64,000 bases of DNA. Origin: Arthrinium phaeospermum (taxonomy: Eukaryota; Ascomycota; Sordariomycetes; Amphisphaeriales; Apiosporaceae). A program made the translations under genes and the position numbers. The notes under the pieces are model-generated. The model worked only from the letters and a program-made list of their open reading frames with translations. It ran no database searches and was not told the DNA's origin. Position 1 is the first letter of the stretch, and each line of letters opens with the position of its first letter. The stretch covers positions 1,178,001 to 1,242,000 of the forward strand of contig QYRS01000007.1 in NCBI GenBank assembly GCA_006503535.1, read 5' to 3'. Below, piece after piece: positions 21,786 to 35,300 of this stretch.

Positions 21786-23535
21786 TCATACAAGCTCGCC
21801 CCCTGAATCGGGCGTCAGCACACGCCGCACGTTCTGGAACAACATATCGCGCCAGATGCGAAACTTGCCCCTGTCCACGAGCGATCCTGGACGGTTGGGG
21901 TTGTTCAACCAAAGCTTGGTGGTGCCAAGTGTGGCTTCTCCGAAGCTGGTGATCTGTCGGAGGTAGAAGCCCGCCCATGGGTTGACGCGCATGGTATCGA
22001 CCGAGAGCTGCCGCTGTTCGCGAGCGCGAGCCACGGCCTCACGCTCAAATTCTTCGAGATTCTCCCCGGACAGGCAGGTCAGTAAGCGGTTCGAGGTCGA
22101 CAGTAGCTCAAGGTTGGCGCCGAGCAGCTCGGACCTCACGTCTGTATCGAACAAGGCTGGGTTTCGTATGTCGCCGGTCGCAGTAACGATGGTGTCAAAC
22201 TCCTTGCGCCACTGATGCAGCTCCGCCTTGAACGCCAGGACGCGTTCATAAAGCACGGTTTGGTCGTTTTGGGTATCACCGTACATGAAGTTGGTGACAT
22301 CGCGGAGAAGCCGGGGGAACTTGATGAAAATGCACCATGAGAATATGGCAATGTAGCTTCGAGCCGATAATATCTCATCGGGAGCGATAACGTATTTAAG
22401 CAAGCGTTGCCACGGATCTTCGTCCAGGAAGCAGGCTTGATTCAAGCGACAGCTCTCGAATACCTAGATTGAATGTTAGGGTACTGATGTCACATGGAGC
22501 GCCGGCGGTAAAAGAAGAGAAGCCAGGATACTTACCAAGGGACCCATCAAGCTGAACAGCAGCGACATATCGTATGGCGTCAGGAAGCGCATTGGACCTC
22601 GCATCTGAACGAGGCGAGCGGCACCTGCAATGTGCCGCTCCCAGGCATGGGAACGTTGCGATTCCAGCAGCTAAGCCGGTCGGTCAGTTAGGAGTACTTG
22701 TCTTGGGGCCAGAGCGCATCCCAGTGGCACTAACCTCATACAAGCTGAGAAGCTCAACGGTGCACAGCACATCTGCATCATGCCAATTTTGACCATTGAC
22801 GGCGTCCTGTAGGCTCTGCAGCGCTCGGCCGTACTGCAATATCTCGCGTGTTTCAGGGGGCCTCGCTGACGGGACCAAAACGCGCCGAGCCCGCATAGCT
22901 AGGCATCGCACTGCCTCGTCCAGGCAAGGGCTATGGCCGTACTTGACGGGCACAAATGAGAGGTAGGATCTGCGGCGGCGACTAACGAGACCACTTAGCT
23001 CATTGGATTGCAGTTCAAGGATGGCCGAGGCGGTCTGTCCCACTTGAACCATGGTCAAGGCCGAGAGGTCGAGTATGTTCAATCCCGTCTTGGCCGTTAC
23101 CGTTTCTAGGCCCATCGGCGGCATGGCCCTGGGCGGCCTGTGTTGGCGAGGCCGACGCAATAGGGTATTGGAGGTGACATTTTTGGAGGAGGAGGGCGCC
23201 GACGCCGACGACGATGAAGACGATGCTGCTTCTGTTGATGCACCTGGTAATTCCACTAGCCCCTCGTCGTTCGGCTCCGACTTGACATGCGCCTGTGGTG
23301 GTTGTTGCTGCTGCGGGGTAGCTGATGTCGCTGCGCCAGCACTAGTAGATGCTGCCGTAGTGGGTTGGACAAAGACAGGAACTTGGCGCAGATTCTGTTT
23401 TCCCCAGTTGGCGGAGCCCTTGCGAGCCGCCGCCGTGGCCTTCATGGCCTTTTTCCGAATCTTTTCCCGTGCCTTGTCATCGATGCCACGATTGTTTTGG
23501 TCTGTGACAATGAATTCAAAGTTGCCGCTAGACAT
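21786..23535 (-). CDS. Fungal transcription-factor-like protein without zinc cluster
   Basis: Exons 23535..22735, 22670..22536 and 22463..21786 give 537 aa; junctions restore SLYELLESQRSHAWERHI and LMGPLVFESCRLNQACF. The start MSSGNFEFIVTDQNNRGIDD followed by a basic helix (KAREKIRKKAMKATAAARK) is a recurring N-terminus of fungal proteins carrying the Fungal_trans_2-type domain. A Gln/Ser/Pro-rich linker follows. The middle and C-terminal parts (about 200-530) match that domain, with WERHIAGAARLVQMRGP as its most typical block. There is no Cys6 cluster at the N-terminus, so direct DNA binding would have to use the basic region, or the protein is a co-regulator. Targets are unknown. Confidence 0.8.
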
Positions 23536-24052
23536 GTTGATTGATGTAGGGCTTTGTTAGGGGGAGTAAAGTTCGTGGGTGTTCCCGAGGGCCAACGGGC
23601 GCTACCAGACTTCAACTCAACGTTCGTGGTCCTGGCCGAGTTGCTGAGTTATGGTCTCTCCAAACGCAACTCTGAGAACAGAGCCGTCGAAGATGATCGG
23701 ATTTTGAGAGAAAGGGTCAATTCAGAATCAGAAAACGTGTATAACGGCATCCATCCTTTAGTCTCGGGGGGCGCGTTCCCCAGACTTAATACTGGCACGG
23801 CAATTGCGTGCCCGACGGCATTTCTAGCCACAGCCTGCCCTATCGGTTTCCCGCGCCCAAAGCTGATGTTTTTGAGCCGTCTGCACGCTAAAACCCACTA
23901 GAACATGCAAGACCCAGGTCCAGATGTGGTGGGACCTCCTTTGGCGAATTTGAATCATCTCTCCTTCTTTCTTTTCCCCAAGCAGTCGACCATTGAGTAG
24001 GTAAACTTGAACTTCCCATGGAGATATCAATATTTGATCACAGATTTCCAAT

Positions 24053-24080
24053 CAGTGGAAAAACGTCAGTGGAAAAACGT
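24053..24080. repeat. 14-bp tandem repeat, two copies
   Basis: CAGTGGAAAAACGT occurs twice head to tail, followed by the partial third copy CAGTG. No function is suggested. Confidence 0.7.
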
Positions 24081-27000
24081 CAGTGTAATTCTCTGATTGC
24101 CTACGGGAGCGGAGTGCAATTGATTGATTGTTTGATCAGGACACAATCTTCGTGGACGGAATTTGCCGCCAAGTCACCATTCGTAGTGGATCGTGAAGAA
24201 GCAAATCAACTGAATGGATCTATTTACAGTAACTGGAATGGTCTGTCATAGGCCTGCCGCGTGAGGAGCAAACTCCGTCCACCCCTCCCAACCCCCCACG
24301 AACTTGCTTCATGTGCGCCCTTCAAAATCACCATCCGGACAGCACTGGAGCCACTAGGAACGATCGTTGCCGACAATTGTTACCGTCAGGAGGCTGGAGG
24401 AGCCAAAGCAAGCAGACGCGTGCACCCAACCCAAGGAAGGCAGCCAACGTTCCATTTGATGATCATCTAGGGCGCTCACATCAATCACCTGTTCAATGGT
24501 TTATATTATCTACCTACATGCATGCAAGTCCTTCCTACATGCAAAGCTGACGGCTCTGGTCAGATGAGCCATGCGGTTGGCAATACTGTCGACAGGAACC
24601 CTGAATTCATTCCAGCAGTCCTGCATCACCCTGCCTTAGTCTGCCGGCCTTAGTCTGCCGAGGCTTAGCGCCATCACTCGACCTCGCCTCACTGCTACAG
24701 CTATGAATTTCATATTGATCGATCGTCTCCATCTTCACAGTCGCGATCAGCAACGGCAATTGACGTCAGCTGACCACTAGACCTGCGGCTTTACCGTCCC
24801 TGCGAGCAGCTCCACTGCACCCTCGTGAGCTATCCTGTCGACCCTGTTCAAGTTCTATCTCGACAAATACAACTTGCCAGACTCGTATAGCATACGGGCG
24901 TCGCTTTCTTCTTTCCTTTGGTGTCCGCTAGCTCCTCTCACCACGACAGTGTCGACTAGGCTCCAGTAGGCTCTCGTATCTTCCCCGGAATCTGCCCGGC
25001 GCCGGCGCCATCATTGCCGCCTCCCCTACATCCTCACGGCCATATGATTGCAGTTTACTGCCTACTTCGAGACTAGACACATTGATTACCTAGGAATTCT
25101 ATTTCATGCATTCTTCGCTTACAAACTCATCGCGAGCTCTGTCTCTTTCCTTGGCACTGGCTCAGGCGGGTTTTCTCATTGCTAGTTGAACCTCGGTCTA
25201 GGCAGGGATTATCTCCCGGGTTCCCCAAATTCTCTTCATATTATTACCAACACTTGCAGTTACAGCCACGTCAATGGTACTCAATACGCGCTTGCACCAA
25301 CAATGCAGGGTCAGCCTTACAAACGTCGAGTACGCTGCCTCACCGTAATGAGCCAAGGCCCCAGTTGTTAGAGAAACAGGCGAAAAAAATCTGAAGTGAC
25401 AATCTTGCCAGGAGCCATCGGTCACGAAGGAGTACAACATCGAGTCTAAGGCCACGCTCCTTTCAAAAGCTCTTACATGCTGCTAGTCATCCGCCATTGG
25501 TGCATTGGAAACAGTAACATGGAAATCTAGCATTCTAGATAAACTGGATTGTGGCACACTAGACCATGCTCGGTGGCTACGATTCGTAGCAGAGGGAGCA
25601 GAAGCTGGACAGCAGTATTGGGAGGCAACATGGATCTATGGGTTCTAGAGATGTGCTCTTTGGTTCGACCAATACTCATGGTAACGGTTTGTTTCAAAAG
25701 CTAATCGGATCGAATTTCCTATGATACTTGCTCTCGAAAAGATGAACACCTTGTATTTTAGGGACGACTCAGTACTAATGCTATAGATTTATATAACTGT
25801 GTACAGACTCGGATAATTAGAGCTTGATCACTCAATATCCATACTGCTGCCTCGAGTTCCCACCCCAGCATGACGATGTCCAAATATGAGCAAACCCCCT
25901 TATTCTATTTTATCCTGTAAGAGATTGTAGCAGCTGTCGAAATGGATGCCAATTTCTTCGGCATTCCGTACAGATCGGCAGTATTGGTCTCAGGAAGACG
26001 GAACTTGGTAATATTACATACGCTTGATCGTGCGTCCTGTGGCCAGATGAGTCACATCCAATTACTGCTGTCTTCATGATCCGGCAGAAATTGGAATCAT
26101 AACACGGGGTATCTCACCGGTAGTTGGCATCATGAACTGCAATCAAAGGACGAGATTGCTGTTCCCAAGTCCTCTTCTCTCTTTCTCTGTTGTCTTTCGA
26201 GTGCGATGGCAGTGTCTACGAGCCCTGTCTCCGGTCACAGACAGACACGGTAGTATCCAGAGGTGCCTGTGGGTCTAGCCATGGTTAGAAGGCCATTATG
26301 ATGCCTAATTGCATCTCAATCACTTACACATGTTCAGAGCTGTCTGAATAAAATTGAATGAAACCTTGAGCAGAAGAGTGACACACGCTCAAGTGCCAAG
26401 TAAAAGTCAACCAGGTATTCCCAACCCGAGATTGTTCTCTTTTGACCAGTTCCCTTAGACAGTGGCCTTCAGTCGTCTTTCCAAAACATATAAGTAGAGG
26501 CTTTTTTCTCCCAGGCAATTCATCTCTCCCAAACCTGCCTTACTGAATATTCTTCCTATCCATCGCTCTTCTCTTCATATCTCATCGTTCCAACCTACCC
26601 TTCGCTTCTTCTTCGATCGTCCCAAGCCCTCACGAAGGGTAAACTGCGAGCCGTCCATTGCTCTAGACGCGAGACTGAGCCGTCCAAACCTACCCTATGA
26701 CTTTACGCTGCGGGCCGTCCGAAATGACAGTTAACTAGCACGTGTAAATCTCGCAACCTGTGATCCATTCATTGTCATGTCTCGTAGTCGTGATACCTTG
26801 TAGTTGTAAAGCTTCGTAATTGTAAAGCATATGTGTGTCATGCCATGCTATGTTTCAATCTCATCCTGCTGTATGTTTGTGTTACTAAGCTTATTGCTCT
26901 GGTTTCTGAGTCGTGATGTTTTCTTGGTGTTGTTGTAGTTCTCCAATTGCATATGATCGTAATCGATAAGAACATCGACATAGGTTTAGTGTCATGTCTG

Positions 27001-28020
27001 GCAATTGACTGTGAATGACCTGACTGGTGCTCAAGATGCGATACACACCAACGGATATTAACAATAAATCAACTACAATGCGAGAGACTCCGATGGATGT
27101 GCGTTGCATTCTTCGATCCCATCCGTCGTGATCCACATTTGCCGAGGTGCGGTCATGCAGGCAAGCAGGATTCCTTGCGTCGAAAGCTGAAAGATTTCCC
27201 CACAAGTTCGAATGCGCTGCCCCGACTTTTCCCCATCTTTCCCCAAGTCTCGAGTCCCAGTGCTGTGTCACCGGTATTTGCCGTCGCAACCCCAACTTGC
27301 CCGTGCTACCTACAGTAGCAAGGTGGTACCGTACGGAGTACCGCGAATTTTCTTTGGCTTCTAGCAGTTCATCCCACGTGTCTACACTACGACTACATTG
27401 ATTTAGACTCTATTAGAGGTCGAGTCGCTTGGAGTGAGATGATAACTCTAGACACTTTTCTTTTTCTTTCTTTCGCATTTGATCTATAATCGAGCATTCC
27501 ACAATCACCCAACTCTCACGCCTTCCACTTCCACACTAGATCGTATGTTCTTGGTCAGTGATTACAGAGACTCGCGGAAGCCTCGGTCATTACTTCAATG
27601 CCCGGTACTAGCAAGGGTCTACACCATGGGGAAATGGCAGAAACCCCACAGGCCATCACATCCTTCACCCGACTTTCTCTCCACCCCAACGGTTTACCCC
27701 GACATAATGGAGTATTGGCCAGTCTCGTGGTCGATTCTTTGAGGCCGGCCCGATTAGGCTGCCGATTCCCCCGGTTCCTTTTACCGCCCTTCTTCTGACC
27801 AAATTAGTTACCAACACCTCCTCCACCGAATCATCTCCTAGCGGCCGCCGTCATGTTGTCCCATCATATACTTACCCGTAACCTCAATCGGCAATGGCCC
27901 GACACGCTAGGCCAAGCTTGAATTCCTCCGCCATGGCAGTCGCCAGGCATGTTTACCCAAAAGCCTGGGACGTACAAGCATTCTCTGGCAGGGTGGCAGG
28001 TTGGGCTCGCAGGTTGCGGC

Positions 28021-28028
28021 TATAAATA
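28021..28028 (+). promoter_or_regulatory. TATA box of the beta-glucosidase gene
   Basis: TATAAATA in the context GGCTATAAATACGCGG lies 107 bases before the ATG, with a GC-rich flank, as in other secreted-hydrolase promoters of filamentous fungi. Confidence 0.55.
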
Positions 28029-28127
28029 CGCGGTTGCCCCCGTTCGAGATGGACGGACGGTTCGATGCTTCTTCACGGTTCAATCCAAGGACGAAAGAGC
28101 ACTCCCACTCTCTTGACGCTCTCAACC

Positions 28128-31030
28128 ATGCGGTCCTCACTCATACCCGGGCTAGCCTGCCTGTCGGCGTTCGCCGCTGCCCAGGATGTCCCTATTACCG
28201 ACGATGCCTTCTTCTATGGTCAATCTGAGCAGGTGTACCCAACTCGTATGTCCTTGATAGCGTCGCGTCCTCGATAGACTGAGACTGACCATAACCCCAC
28301 AGCGCAAATGGCCTCGAACGGACCTTGGGCGGATGCTGTATCACGAGCCAAAGACATGGTTGCTCAGATGACTCTGGAAGAAAAGGTAAGTAGTCCATCA
28401 TCATGGTTACGTCTAGACTTATTCTTACATGTTATATCAGGTAAACCTCACTGGCGGCGCTACAGTCGACAACGGATGCTCAGGTTTTATCCCTAGTATA
28501 CCACGTCTTGGTTTCCCTGGTTCGTTCATCTTGCTTTAAAGGGGTAGAGTTATTGCTGACAATAAATCCAGGTTTGTGTCTAGCAGACGCCGGTAATGGC
28601 GTTCGAGCAACAGATTACGTCCACTCATGGCCTTCCGGTATGCATGCTGGTGCAAGGTAAGCACTTCTGCAATACGAGGTTACTCATTTGGGGTGATGTG
28701 TCTAATTCAGACTTTTAGTTGGAACAAGGATCTCACACACCAGAGAGCCCGTTTTATGGGAGGTGAGGCCAGGACGAAAGGAGTGAATGTCCTCCTCGGG
28801 CCCTGCATCGGTCCAATGGGGCGCACTGCTCGTGGTGGTAGAAACTGGGAGAGTAAGTTCGGTTTATCAAGATGTCGAGGGTATCAAGTATGCTAATTCA
28901 TGATATCGTGTAGGTTTCTCGGCCGATCCGTACCTTGATGGCAGTCTGGTATTTGAGACTGTGACCGGTGTTCAAGGGATGGGAGTTATCACAAGCACCA
29001 AAGTAAGACACGGTTAATCTTTTGCTCAAGGCTATAGCTGACAGAAGTTAGCACTTTATCGCTCAAGAACAAGAAACGCATCGCCTTGCAACTAAATCTG
29101 GAGAGCGTGTAGAGGCTGTCAGCTCGAACGTTGATGATAAGACGATACATGAGCTCTATCTGTGGTAAGTCACCTTCTTTTGTTCGGTATTATCCTTACT
29201 AACATGGAGTGAAGGCCGTTTGTCGATGCCGTCAGAGCAGGAACAGGAAACATCATGTGCTCGGAGCAGCGGCTCAACAATTCTTACGCTTGCCAGAACA
29301 GTTTCGCCCAAAATGGCCTCCTCAAGGGAGAACTTGGCTTCCAGGTAAGCAAAGACCATCCGGAATATCTGACCAGGCTTATACTGACCACATCTCACAG
29401 GGCTGGGTGGTGTCTGATTGGGGTGCTCAACACTCCGGGGTGGCCTCAGCACTTGGCGGGCTTGACGTAGCAATGCCAAGCGGTGCTGACTTCTGGGCCG
29501 GCAACCTTACTCAAGCTGTGAACAATGGGTCCGTTCCCGAAGCTCAGCTTGATAACATGGTGACCAGGTAAGGCAACGACTAATTATTCAGTAAAAGCGC
29601 GCATCAGAGGGCTGACTGCTAACTGTTTCAGAATACTGGCATCGTGGTACCAGATGGGACAAGATAAGCCTGAGTTTCCTGAGCCTGGTGTAGGCATGCC
29701 CAAAGACCTCCTCAAGCCTCATAAGGTCGTCGATGCTCGGAACTCCAGTGCAAGGCCCGCTCTATTCGACGGAGCGACTGAAGGCCATGTATTGGTCAAA
29801 AATACGAATGGGGCACTTCCCCTGGATTCATCCAAGATGAAGCTCATCTCGCTATACGGATACTCTGCCAAATCGCCCAGTCGCAACAACCCGGATATCG
29901 CGGCAGCCGGGCAAGCCTTTGCTCCTTGGACAATGGGTGCTGAGTCTGCAAACGTTACTGAGCTTGGCATTGGCTTCTTCGGTGACCTTAGTCTGACCTA
30001 CTCAGCGATTGCCGTCAACGGGACTATCGTTTCGGGTGGTGGATCAGGGGCGACGGCGCAAAACCTTATCAGCTCGCCTCACGATGCGCTGGTGGCCCAA
30101 GCATACGAGGATGGCACGGCTCTCCTCTGGAACTTTGAGTCGGAAAACCCGGGTGTGAACCCTACCTCAGACGCCTGCATAGTGATCGGAAATGTCTGGG
30201 CCACTGAGGGTTACGACCGGCCGAATCTCCGAGATGAATATACCGACAAGCTCATCGTGAATGTTGCGGACCAATGCGCCAACACCATTGTGGTTTTCCA
30301 CAACGCTGGCATTCGCATGGTCGATACCTTCGTCGACCACCCGAACGTCACAGCCATCATCTACGCGCATCTTCCTGGACAGGACAGCGGCAAGGCATTG
30401 GTTTCGCTTCTGTACGGCAAGACCAACCCATCCGGCCGCCTCCCATACACGGTTGCACGCGACGAGTCCGACTATGGCGCACTCCTCGACCCAAGCCAGT
30501 TCACGCCGCCCGAGAAGTACAAGAAGTTCCCGCAAGCCGATTTTGACGAGGGTGTGTTCATTGACTACCGTCATTTCGATGCTCGCAACATTACTCCGCG
30601 CTACGAATTCGGTTATGGGCTGAGCTACACGACTTTTGAGTATGCCGACCTGACCGTTGCCAAGACGGATGCACCGTCCCAAGCCTACCCAGTAGGTGCC
30701 ATCGCCGAGGGCGGCCAGACGGACTTGTGGGATGTGGTGGCGTCAGCCAGCGCTAAGGTATCCAACACCGGTAGCATGGATGGAAAGGAGGTCGCACAGT
30801 TGTACATTGGCATCCCCGGCGAGGGCAATCCCATCCGGCAGCTACGCGGGTTCGAGAAGCCGCTGGTCAAGAAGGGCGAGACGGTGAGCGTCAAGTTCGA
30901 GCTCACGAGACGGGACTTGAGCGTCTGGGACGTCGAGGCGCAGAAGTGGAAGCTGCAGGCGGGAGAGTACAAAGTCTACGTTGGTAGCAGCAGCAGGAAT
31001 CTGCCGCTCACGTCAGCGCTGGTTATCTGA
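28128..31030 (+). CDS. Secreted beta-glucosidase, glycoside hydrolase family 3
   Basis: Ten exons: 28128..28245, 28303..28385, 28441..28519, 28572..28656, 28719..28852, 28914..29002, 29052..29164, 29215..29344, 29401..29567 and 29632..31030, giving 798 aa, all in frame. The start [20 protein letters not shown] is a signal peptide. GH3 marks in order: [37 protein letters not shown], then [13 protein letters not shown] with D283 as the expected nucleophile. The C-terminal domain has [19 protein letters not shown], and the end is a fibronectin type III-like module ([14 protein letters not shown]). It should release glucose from beta-linked oligosaccharides outside the cell in plant-biomass breakdown. 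Beta-glucosidase is the best call; a related GH3 activity cannot be excluded. Many short introns in the 5' half are typical of this family in ascomycetes. Confidence 0.93.
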
Positions 31031-32311
31031 GATATGATCTCGCGGTGCTAAGGAGTGGATCTTGTTAATATCTTCATGTAAGATGTCCATAATCATTAAT
31101 TTGTGAATTTACGGAACAAACTATTTTCCTTTCCTTTTCTATTCTTTTGGAAAAGAAAGTGCCGGGCTAAGCTTCTGTATCGACGGACGGGTCAGCGGGT
31201 CCTCCCCTAGCCTCGGTGCCATCATTGCTTAATCACCACGACTTCAACACTGCCCAAACTTAAGAATCTTGGGCACTGCTCGAAAACCAAAGAACGGAGA
31301 CATGGAGGGGGAAATGCTAAGTTGGTGCCTGTTATGGGGAGGCTAGAAAAAACCGAGCACATTCTCTGAATTTAGCGTAGCTGTGCCGTAGTCTGCGCCG
31401 TAGTAAGCTGGGGCTCAGCAAGTGGACACCTAACCTACCCGGCGTAATCGTGCTGCGTGCCTCCTTCCTGCAGTGCAAATCCCGCCTGCCCAATCACAAT
31501 TGCAATTCCAACTGGCAGTTGCAATTTGAAGGCGCCATGCTTATTCGCACGCTGACGCAAAGAAGGAAAGAGGGCAATCAAGTCTGCACAACGTACGCTG
31601 CCCTATCGGAATAGATCCGCGCTAATACCACCCCGGTCGATCGTGAAAGCATCTTAGTCCTTAGATCAATGCATCTTGATAGTTCAACGAAAGTACTGTA
31701 TCAGGCCAAGCCTCCACTACTAGCATGGAACGATCAGCTCGACTAACAATTCGAATGATGTATTTTTAGCAAACCCCAACCTTTTCGAACCCTATGGCTT
31801 GGTGGGAACGCCCCCATACTAATCTTACATCTGATGACTGGAGAATCACGGTCCTGATACGGGTCTGCTCTGCTGTGCCTGCCACGCTTTCATCCGATGC
31901 TCCGACCCGTCCGCTATTTCCGACCCAAGGCTTCCTTTCTACGGAGCTAAAGTGGGCTACGCCTGCCAGGCGGAGCAGTCCAGGACCCCTGCCATCGTGC
32001 TAAAGTCTGACTTTCTTTCGCCTATCCTAGATGAAACGGGAAAGATGGACGGATTCACAGCTCAGCTCCCCAACAGCAGCCCTCGTATAGCTTGCCTGGT
32101 CATCCTCCATAAACTGGGAACTGATTTGTCACCGCCAGACTGGGAAGCTTTGTTAAAACGATGGCCGCCCAGAATTTTCCTTCGGCACTTTCCACTATGA
32201 GTTAAGACACTGGTTCTGTATTTTTATATTTCACCAGCAGGGAGTGGTGCATGCAAGGAGATCACAGGTATCTCTCAACTTCTCTTTCTAATTCCCTCCC
32301 TAGTTGCAGTG
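31031..32311. other. Gene-free spacer; promoter of the ABC transporter
   Basis: No coding region could be supported. If the ABC transporter has an upstream exon with a signal peptide it would lie near the right end of this stretch, but no exon gave a consistent reading frame. Confidence 0.45.
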
Positions 32312-35300
32312 ATGTCGGCGTTAAGCTTGGTCAAGGCGAACGACCTGCCGCAGGATCCCTACTTCCCTCAGTACCCGCCGACGGGACCGGCTTTCCTCGA
32401 TACCGAGGCATGTTTGTGTGCGCTGAGGCGTCCCGAACCGAAAAGTTCGAACGTGGCTTGGCAATGCATCGGGAACCAGACGCAGGGTGTCTACAAGGTG
32501 ACGACGGGGAAATGGTTCCCGGCTCTACACGATGAGACGCAAGCGGGGGGTCGGGTCGACGACGCTTCGAACGGGCCGGACACGGCGAAGGCCCTGCGAT
32601 GGGATGGAGGCAGCGAATCCTTCTCCCCGGCCGACGATACCCTGGGCCCGTACGACAAGGCTTGCACCGGCCACAACCAGACCACATTCACCACCGCCTT
32701 CTACCGGGCCGCCGAGGAGCAGAGGACCAACAAGACCATGGTCGACGCGGCTCCTTGCTGGCGGGAGGGCGCTGTGCCCATACAGATACAGACGCTGAAG
32801 TCGTGGCAGGATCACGGATGTAGCGAGGGCTTCCTGTGCATGAATAACACGGTCAACTCGTTACCGCAGTTCTGCCCTCCCCTCACCGTCTGTCAGCAGT
32901 CGAGACTCGCAGGAGATCCATGTGCACTCGATGGGATCACGGTCGGTATGGGGCCCTTCGAACCCGTCGTCTGTCCCTCGGGCCATTATTGTCCAACAGG
33001 AAAGGAGATGAAGGTGTGTCCCGAGCGAACCTATTGCCAGCCGGGTGCCTCTACCCCTACCCCGTGCGCCGGTGGGAGCCGATGCCCGGAGGGATCGAGT
33101 TTCGAAGTCTTCCTCGTCCCGCTTGGGATACTCGTTATAATCGATGGTCTGCTCATCATTGGTGTGATTATTCTGGCTCTTCGCGCGCGGAGCCGCAAGT
33201 GGAAAAACAGCCCGTCTCCGGGTATATTGAAAAAGTCCATGACAATACGCGGCGGCATCCAACGAGCCATGACACGACGCTACCGGCCTCTGTCCGAGGT
33301 GTACGACCAGGAATCGCTCCCCATGGACGCCACATATCACCCTCGAGACGGGACGTGGAACGGCTTCCAGGATGTAATCCACATGGCGGAAATGCAGGGT
33401 AGGCCCATCGAGGAGATGCAAGACGAACTACCAGCCCAGCTGCGAGGTTTCGTGGAGTCTATGAGAAAGGCCACGGATGCGTCCCGGCTGGGTATCTCCT
33501 TCGCATACTCGGGCCTGCAGTTCCACCCGCGGTCGGCGCCGAAGCCCATCCTGCAGGGTGTGACAGGATCGATCGAGCGCGGCACGCTCACGGCCGTCAT
33601 GGGCGGATCGGGCGCGGGCAAGTCGACGTTTGTGCGGCTCCTGATGGGCAAGCTCACCAACACGGGCGGCGCCATCATGGTCAACAACATCCCGGGCAAG
33701 ATCAAGCGCTACAAGAAGCTCATCGGTTACGTTCCCCAGGACGACATCGTCCTGCCCGAGCTGACCGTCTACGAAAACATCCTGCACTCGGCCCAGATCC
33801 GGCTGCCGCGCACCTGGACCACCGAGGAGATCGAGAGCCACGTCAACTCCGTCATCGAGTGCCTCGAGCTCTCGCACGTGCGCGACTCGCTGGTCGGCAG
33901 CGTGGGGAAGCCCGTCATCTCGGGCGGCCAGCGCAAGCGCGTCAGCATCGGCATGGAGCTGGCGGCGGCGCCCATGTCCATCTTCCTCGACGAGCCCACG
34001 AGCGGCCTCGACGCCACGTCGGCCGTGTCCATGATGCGGACGCTGCAGGCCATCGCGCGCCTGGGCCTGTCCATCATCGTCATCATCCACCAGCCGCGCA
34101 TGGAGATCTTCGAGATGCTCGACAGCCTGATCCTGCTGGGCAACGGCCAGCTCCTGTACGAGGGGCCCGAGAAGGGGGTCCAGCCCTACTTTGAGAACCT
34201 GGGCTTCCACTTCCCCGAGCACGGCAACACGGGCGACGTCGTCACGGACATCATCACGGGAAACGGACAAATCTACAAGAAGAGCGGCGACGTGTCCAAG
34301 GAGAGCCTGATCGCGCACTGGGCCAGCGCCTCGGGCAACCGGAACAGCCCCGAGGGCAAACACCCGCGCGACAAGCACGGCTCCGTCCTCTCCCTCGGCC
34401 CCTCGGACAACAAGGCCATTCAGCAGGCCCTCAAGAAGCGCGGCGCCCCTCACCTCAAGCAGATATGGTTGTGCTTCCGCCGCGCCATACTGCAGCAGTA
34501 CCGCACCAAGTCCGCCTTCTTCTTCGAGTTGGGGTTATCTTCGGTGGCGGGCTTCCTGATCGGGCTGGCAGAGAACGGGAAGAAAGGCATCATGTTCAAA
34601 GGTACGAGTTCCGAACTGCTAGGTGCTCGTGAGTCAAGTTACTAACATCAAATGTGCTATTATTACAGGTTTCTACAAAGAGCCCTACGACGTCCTCTCG
34701 GTGGCAGCCGACTTCAAATCTGTCCCCGAGTTCGCCCTGCTGACGGCCATCGCCATCGGCCTCGCGGGCGCCTCGCCCGCCGTGCGCGTCTTCTCCGAGG
34801 AGACGCTGCTGTACCGGCGCGAGGCCGAGGCGGGTCATTCGCGCTTCGCTTACTTCTTCGCCAAGGTCATGGCCGTGGTCCCGCGCATGACAATAGCGTG
34901 CCTACACCTGACGACGTTTCTGATCCTGATGGCGGTGCCGGGGGGCCTGTCGTGGGGCGTCGCCTTCATCGCCAACCTGGTCTATTTCTGGGCCATCTAC
35001 GGGCTGGCGGCAATTGTGTCCATGGTGGCGCGGCGCGAGGACGCGCCCCTGTTCGCCACCATAATGAGTCTGATCGTGGGCATCCTGAGCGGCGCCGCGC
35101 CGAGCCTGGCCACGGTCCGCGGCTGGCACGTCGAGGGGCTGTGGCGCGCGAGCCCGGGGACTTGGTTCGCGGAGATCTACTTTGGGCAGATGGTCTACCC
35201 GTTCTCGTACCTGTACCAGGTCGAGCTCGCCGCGCAGGCGACGGGGTTCCAGCTGGATAGGCTCTGGCTCAACGTCTTGGTCGTGTTCTGCATCGGGCTG

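Larger units (their letters stand above)
23536..28127. other. Gene-free stretch of 4.6 kb
   Basis: No ORF above about 90 aa and no domain was recognised on either strand. Seen: a 14-bp tandem repeat (CAGTGGAAAAACGT twice at 24053-24080), a doubled CCTTAGTCTGCCG near 24630-24660, pyrimidine-rich 5'-UTR-like tracts at 26500-26620, and three GCCGTCC words at 26650-26730. It may hold a non-coding transcript or a decayed insertion. The last 300 bases contain the beta-glucosidase promoter. Confidence 0.5.

Noticed and set aside
25179..25394. Short overlapping ORFs with some polar repeats
   Set aside because: No similarity recognised, no splice partners and no promoter signal; not enough to call a gene.
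33428..34453. 341-aa minus-strand ORF over the ABC ATPase domain
   Set aside because: Antisense shadow of the Walker A to Walker B region, low-complexity Val/Asp/Leu composition.
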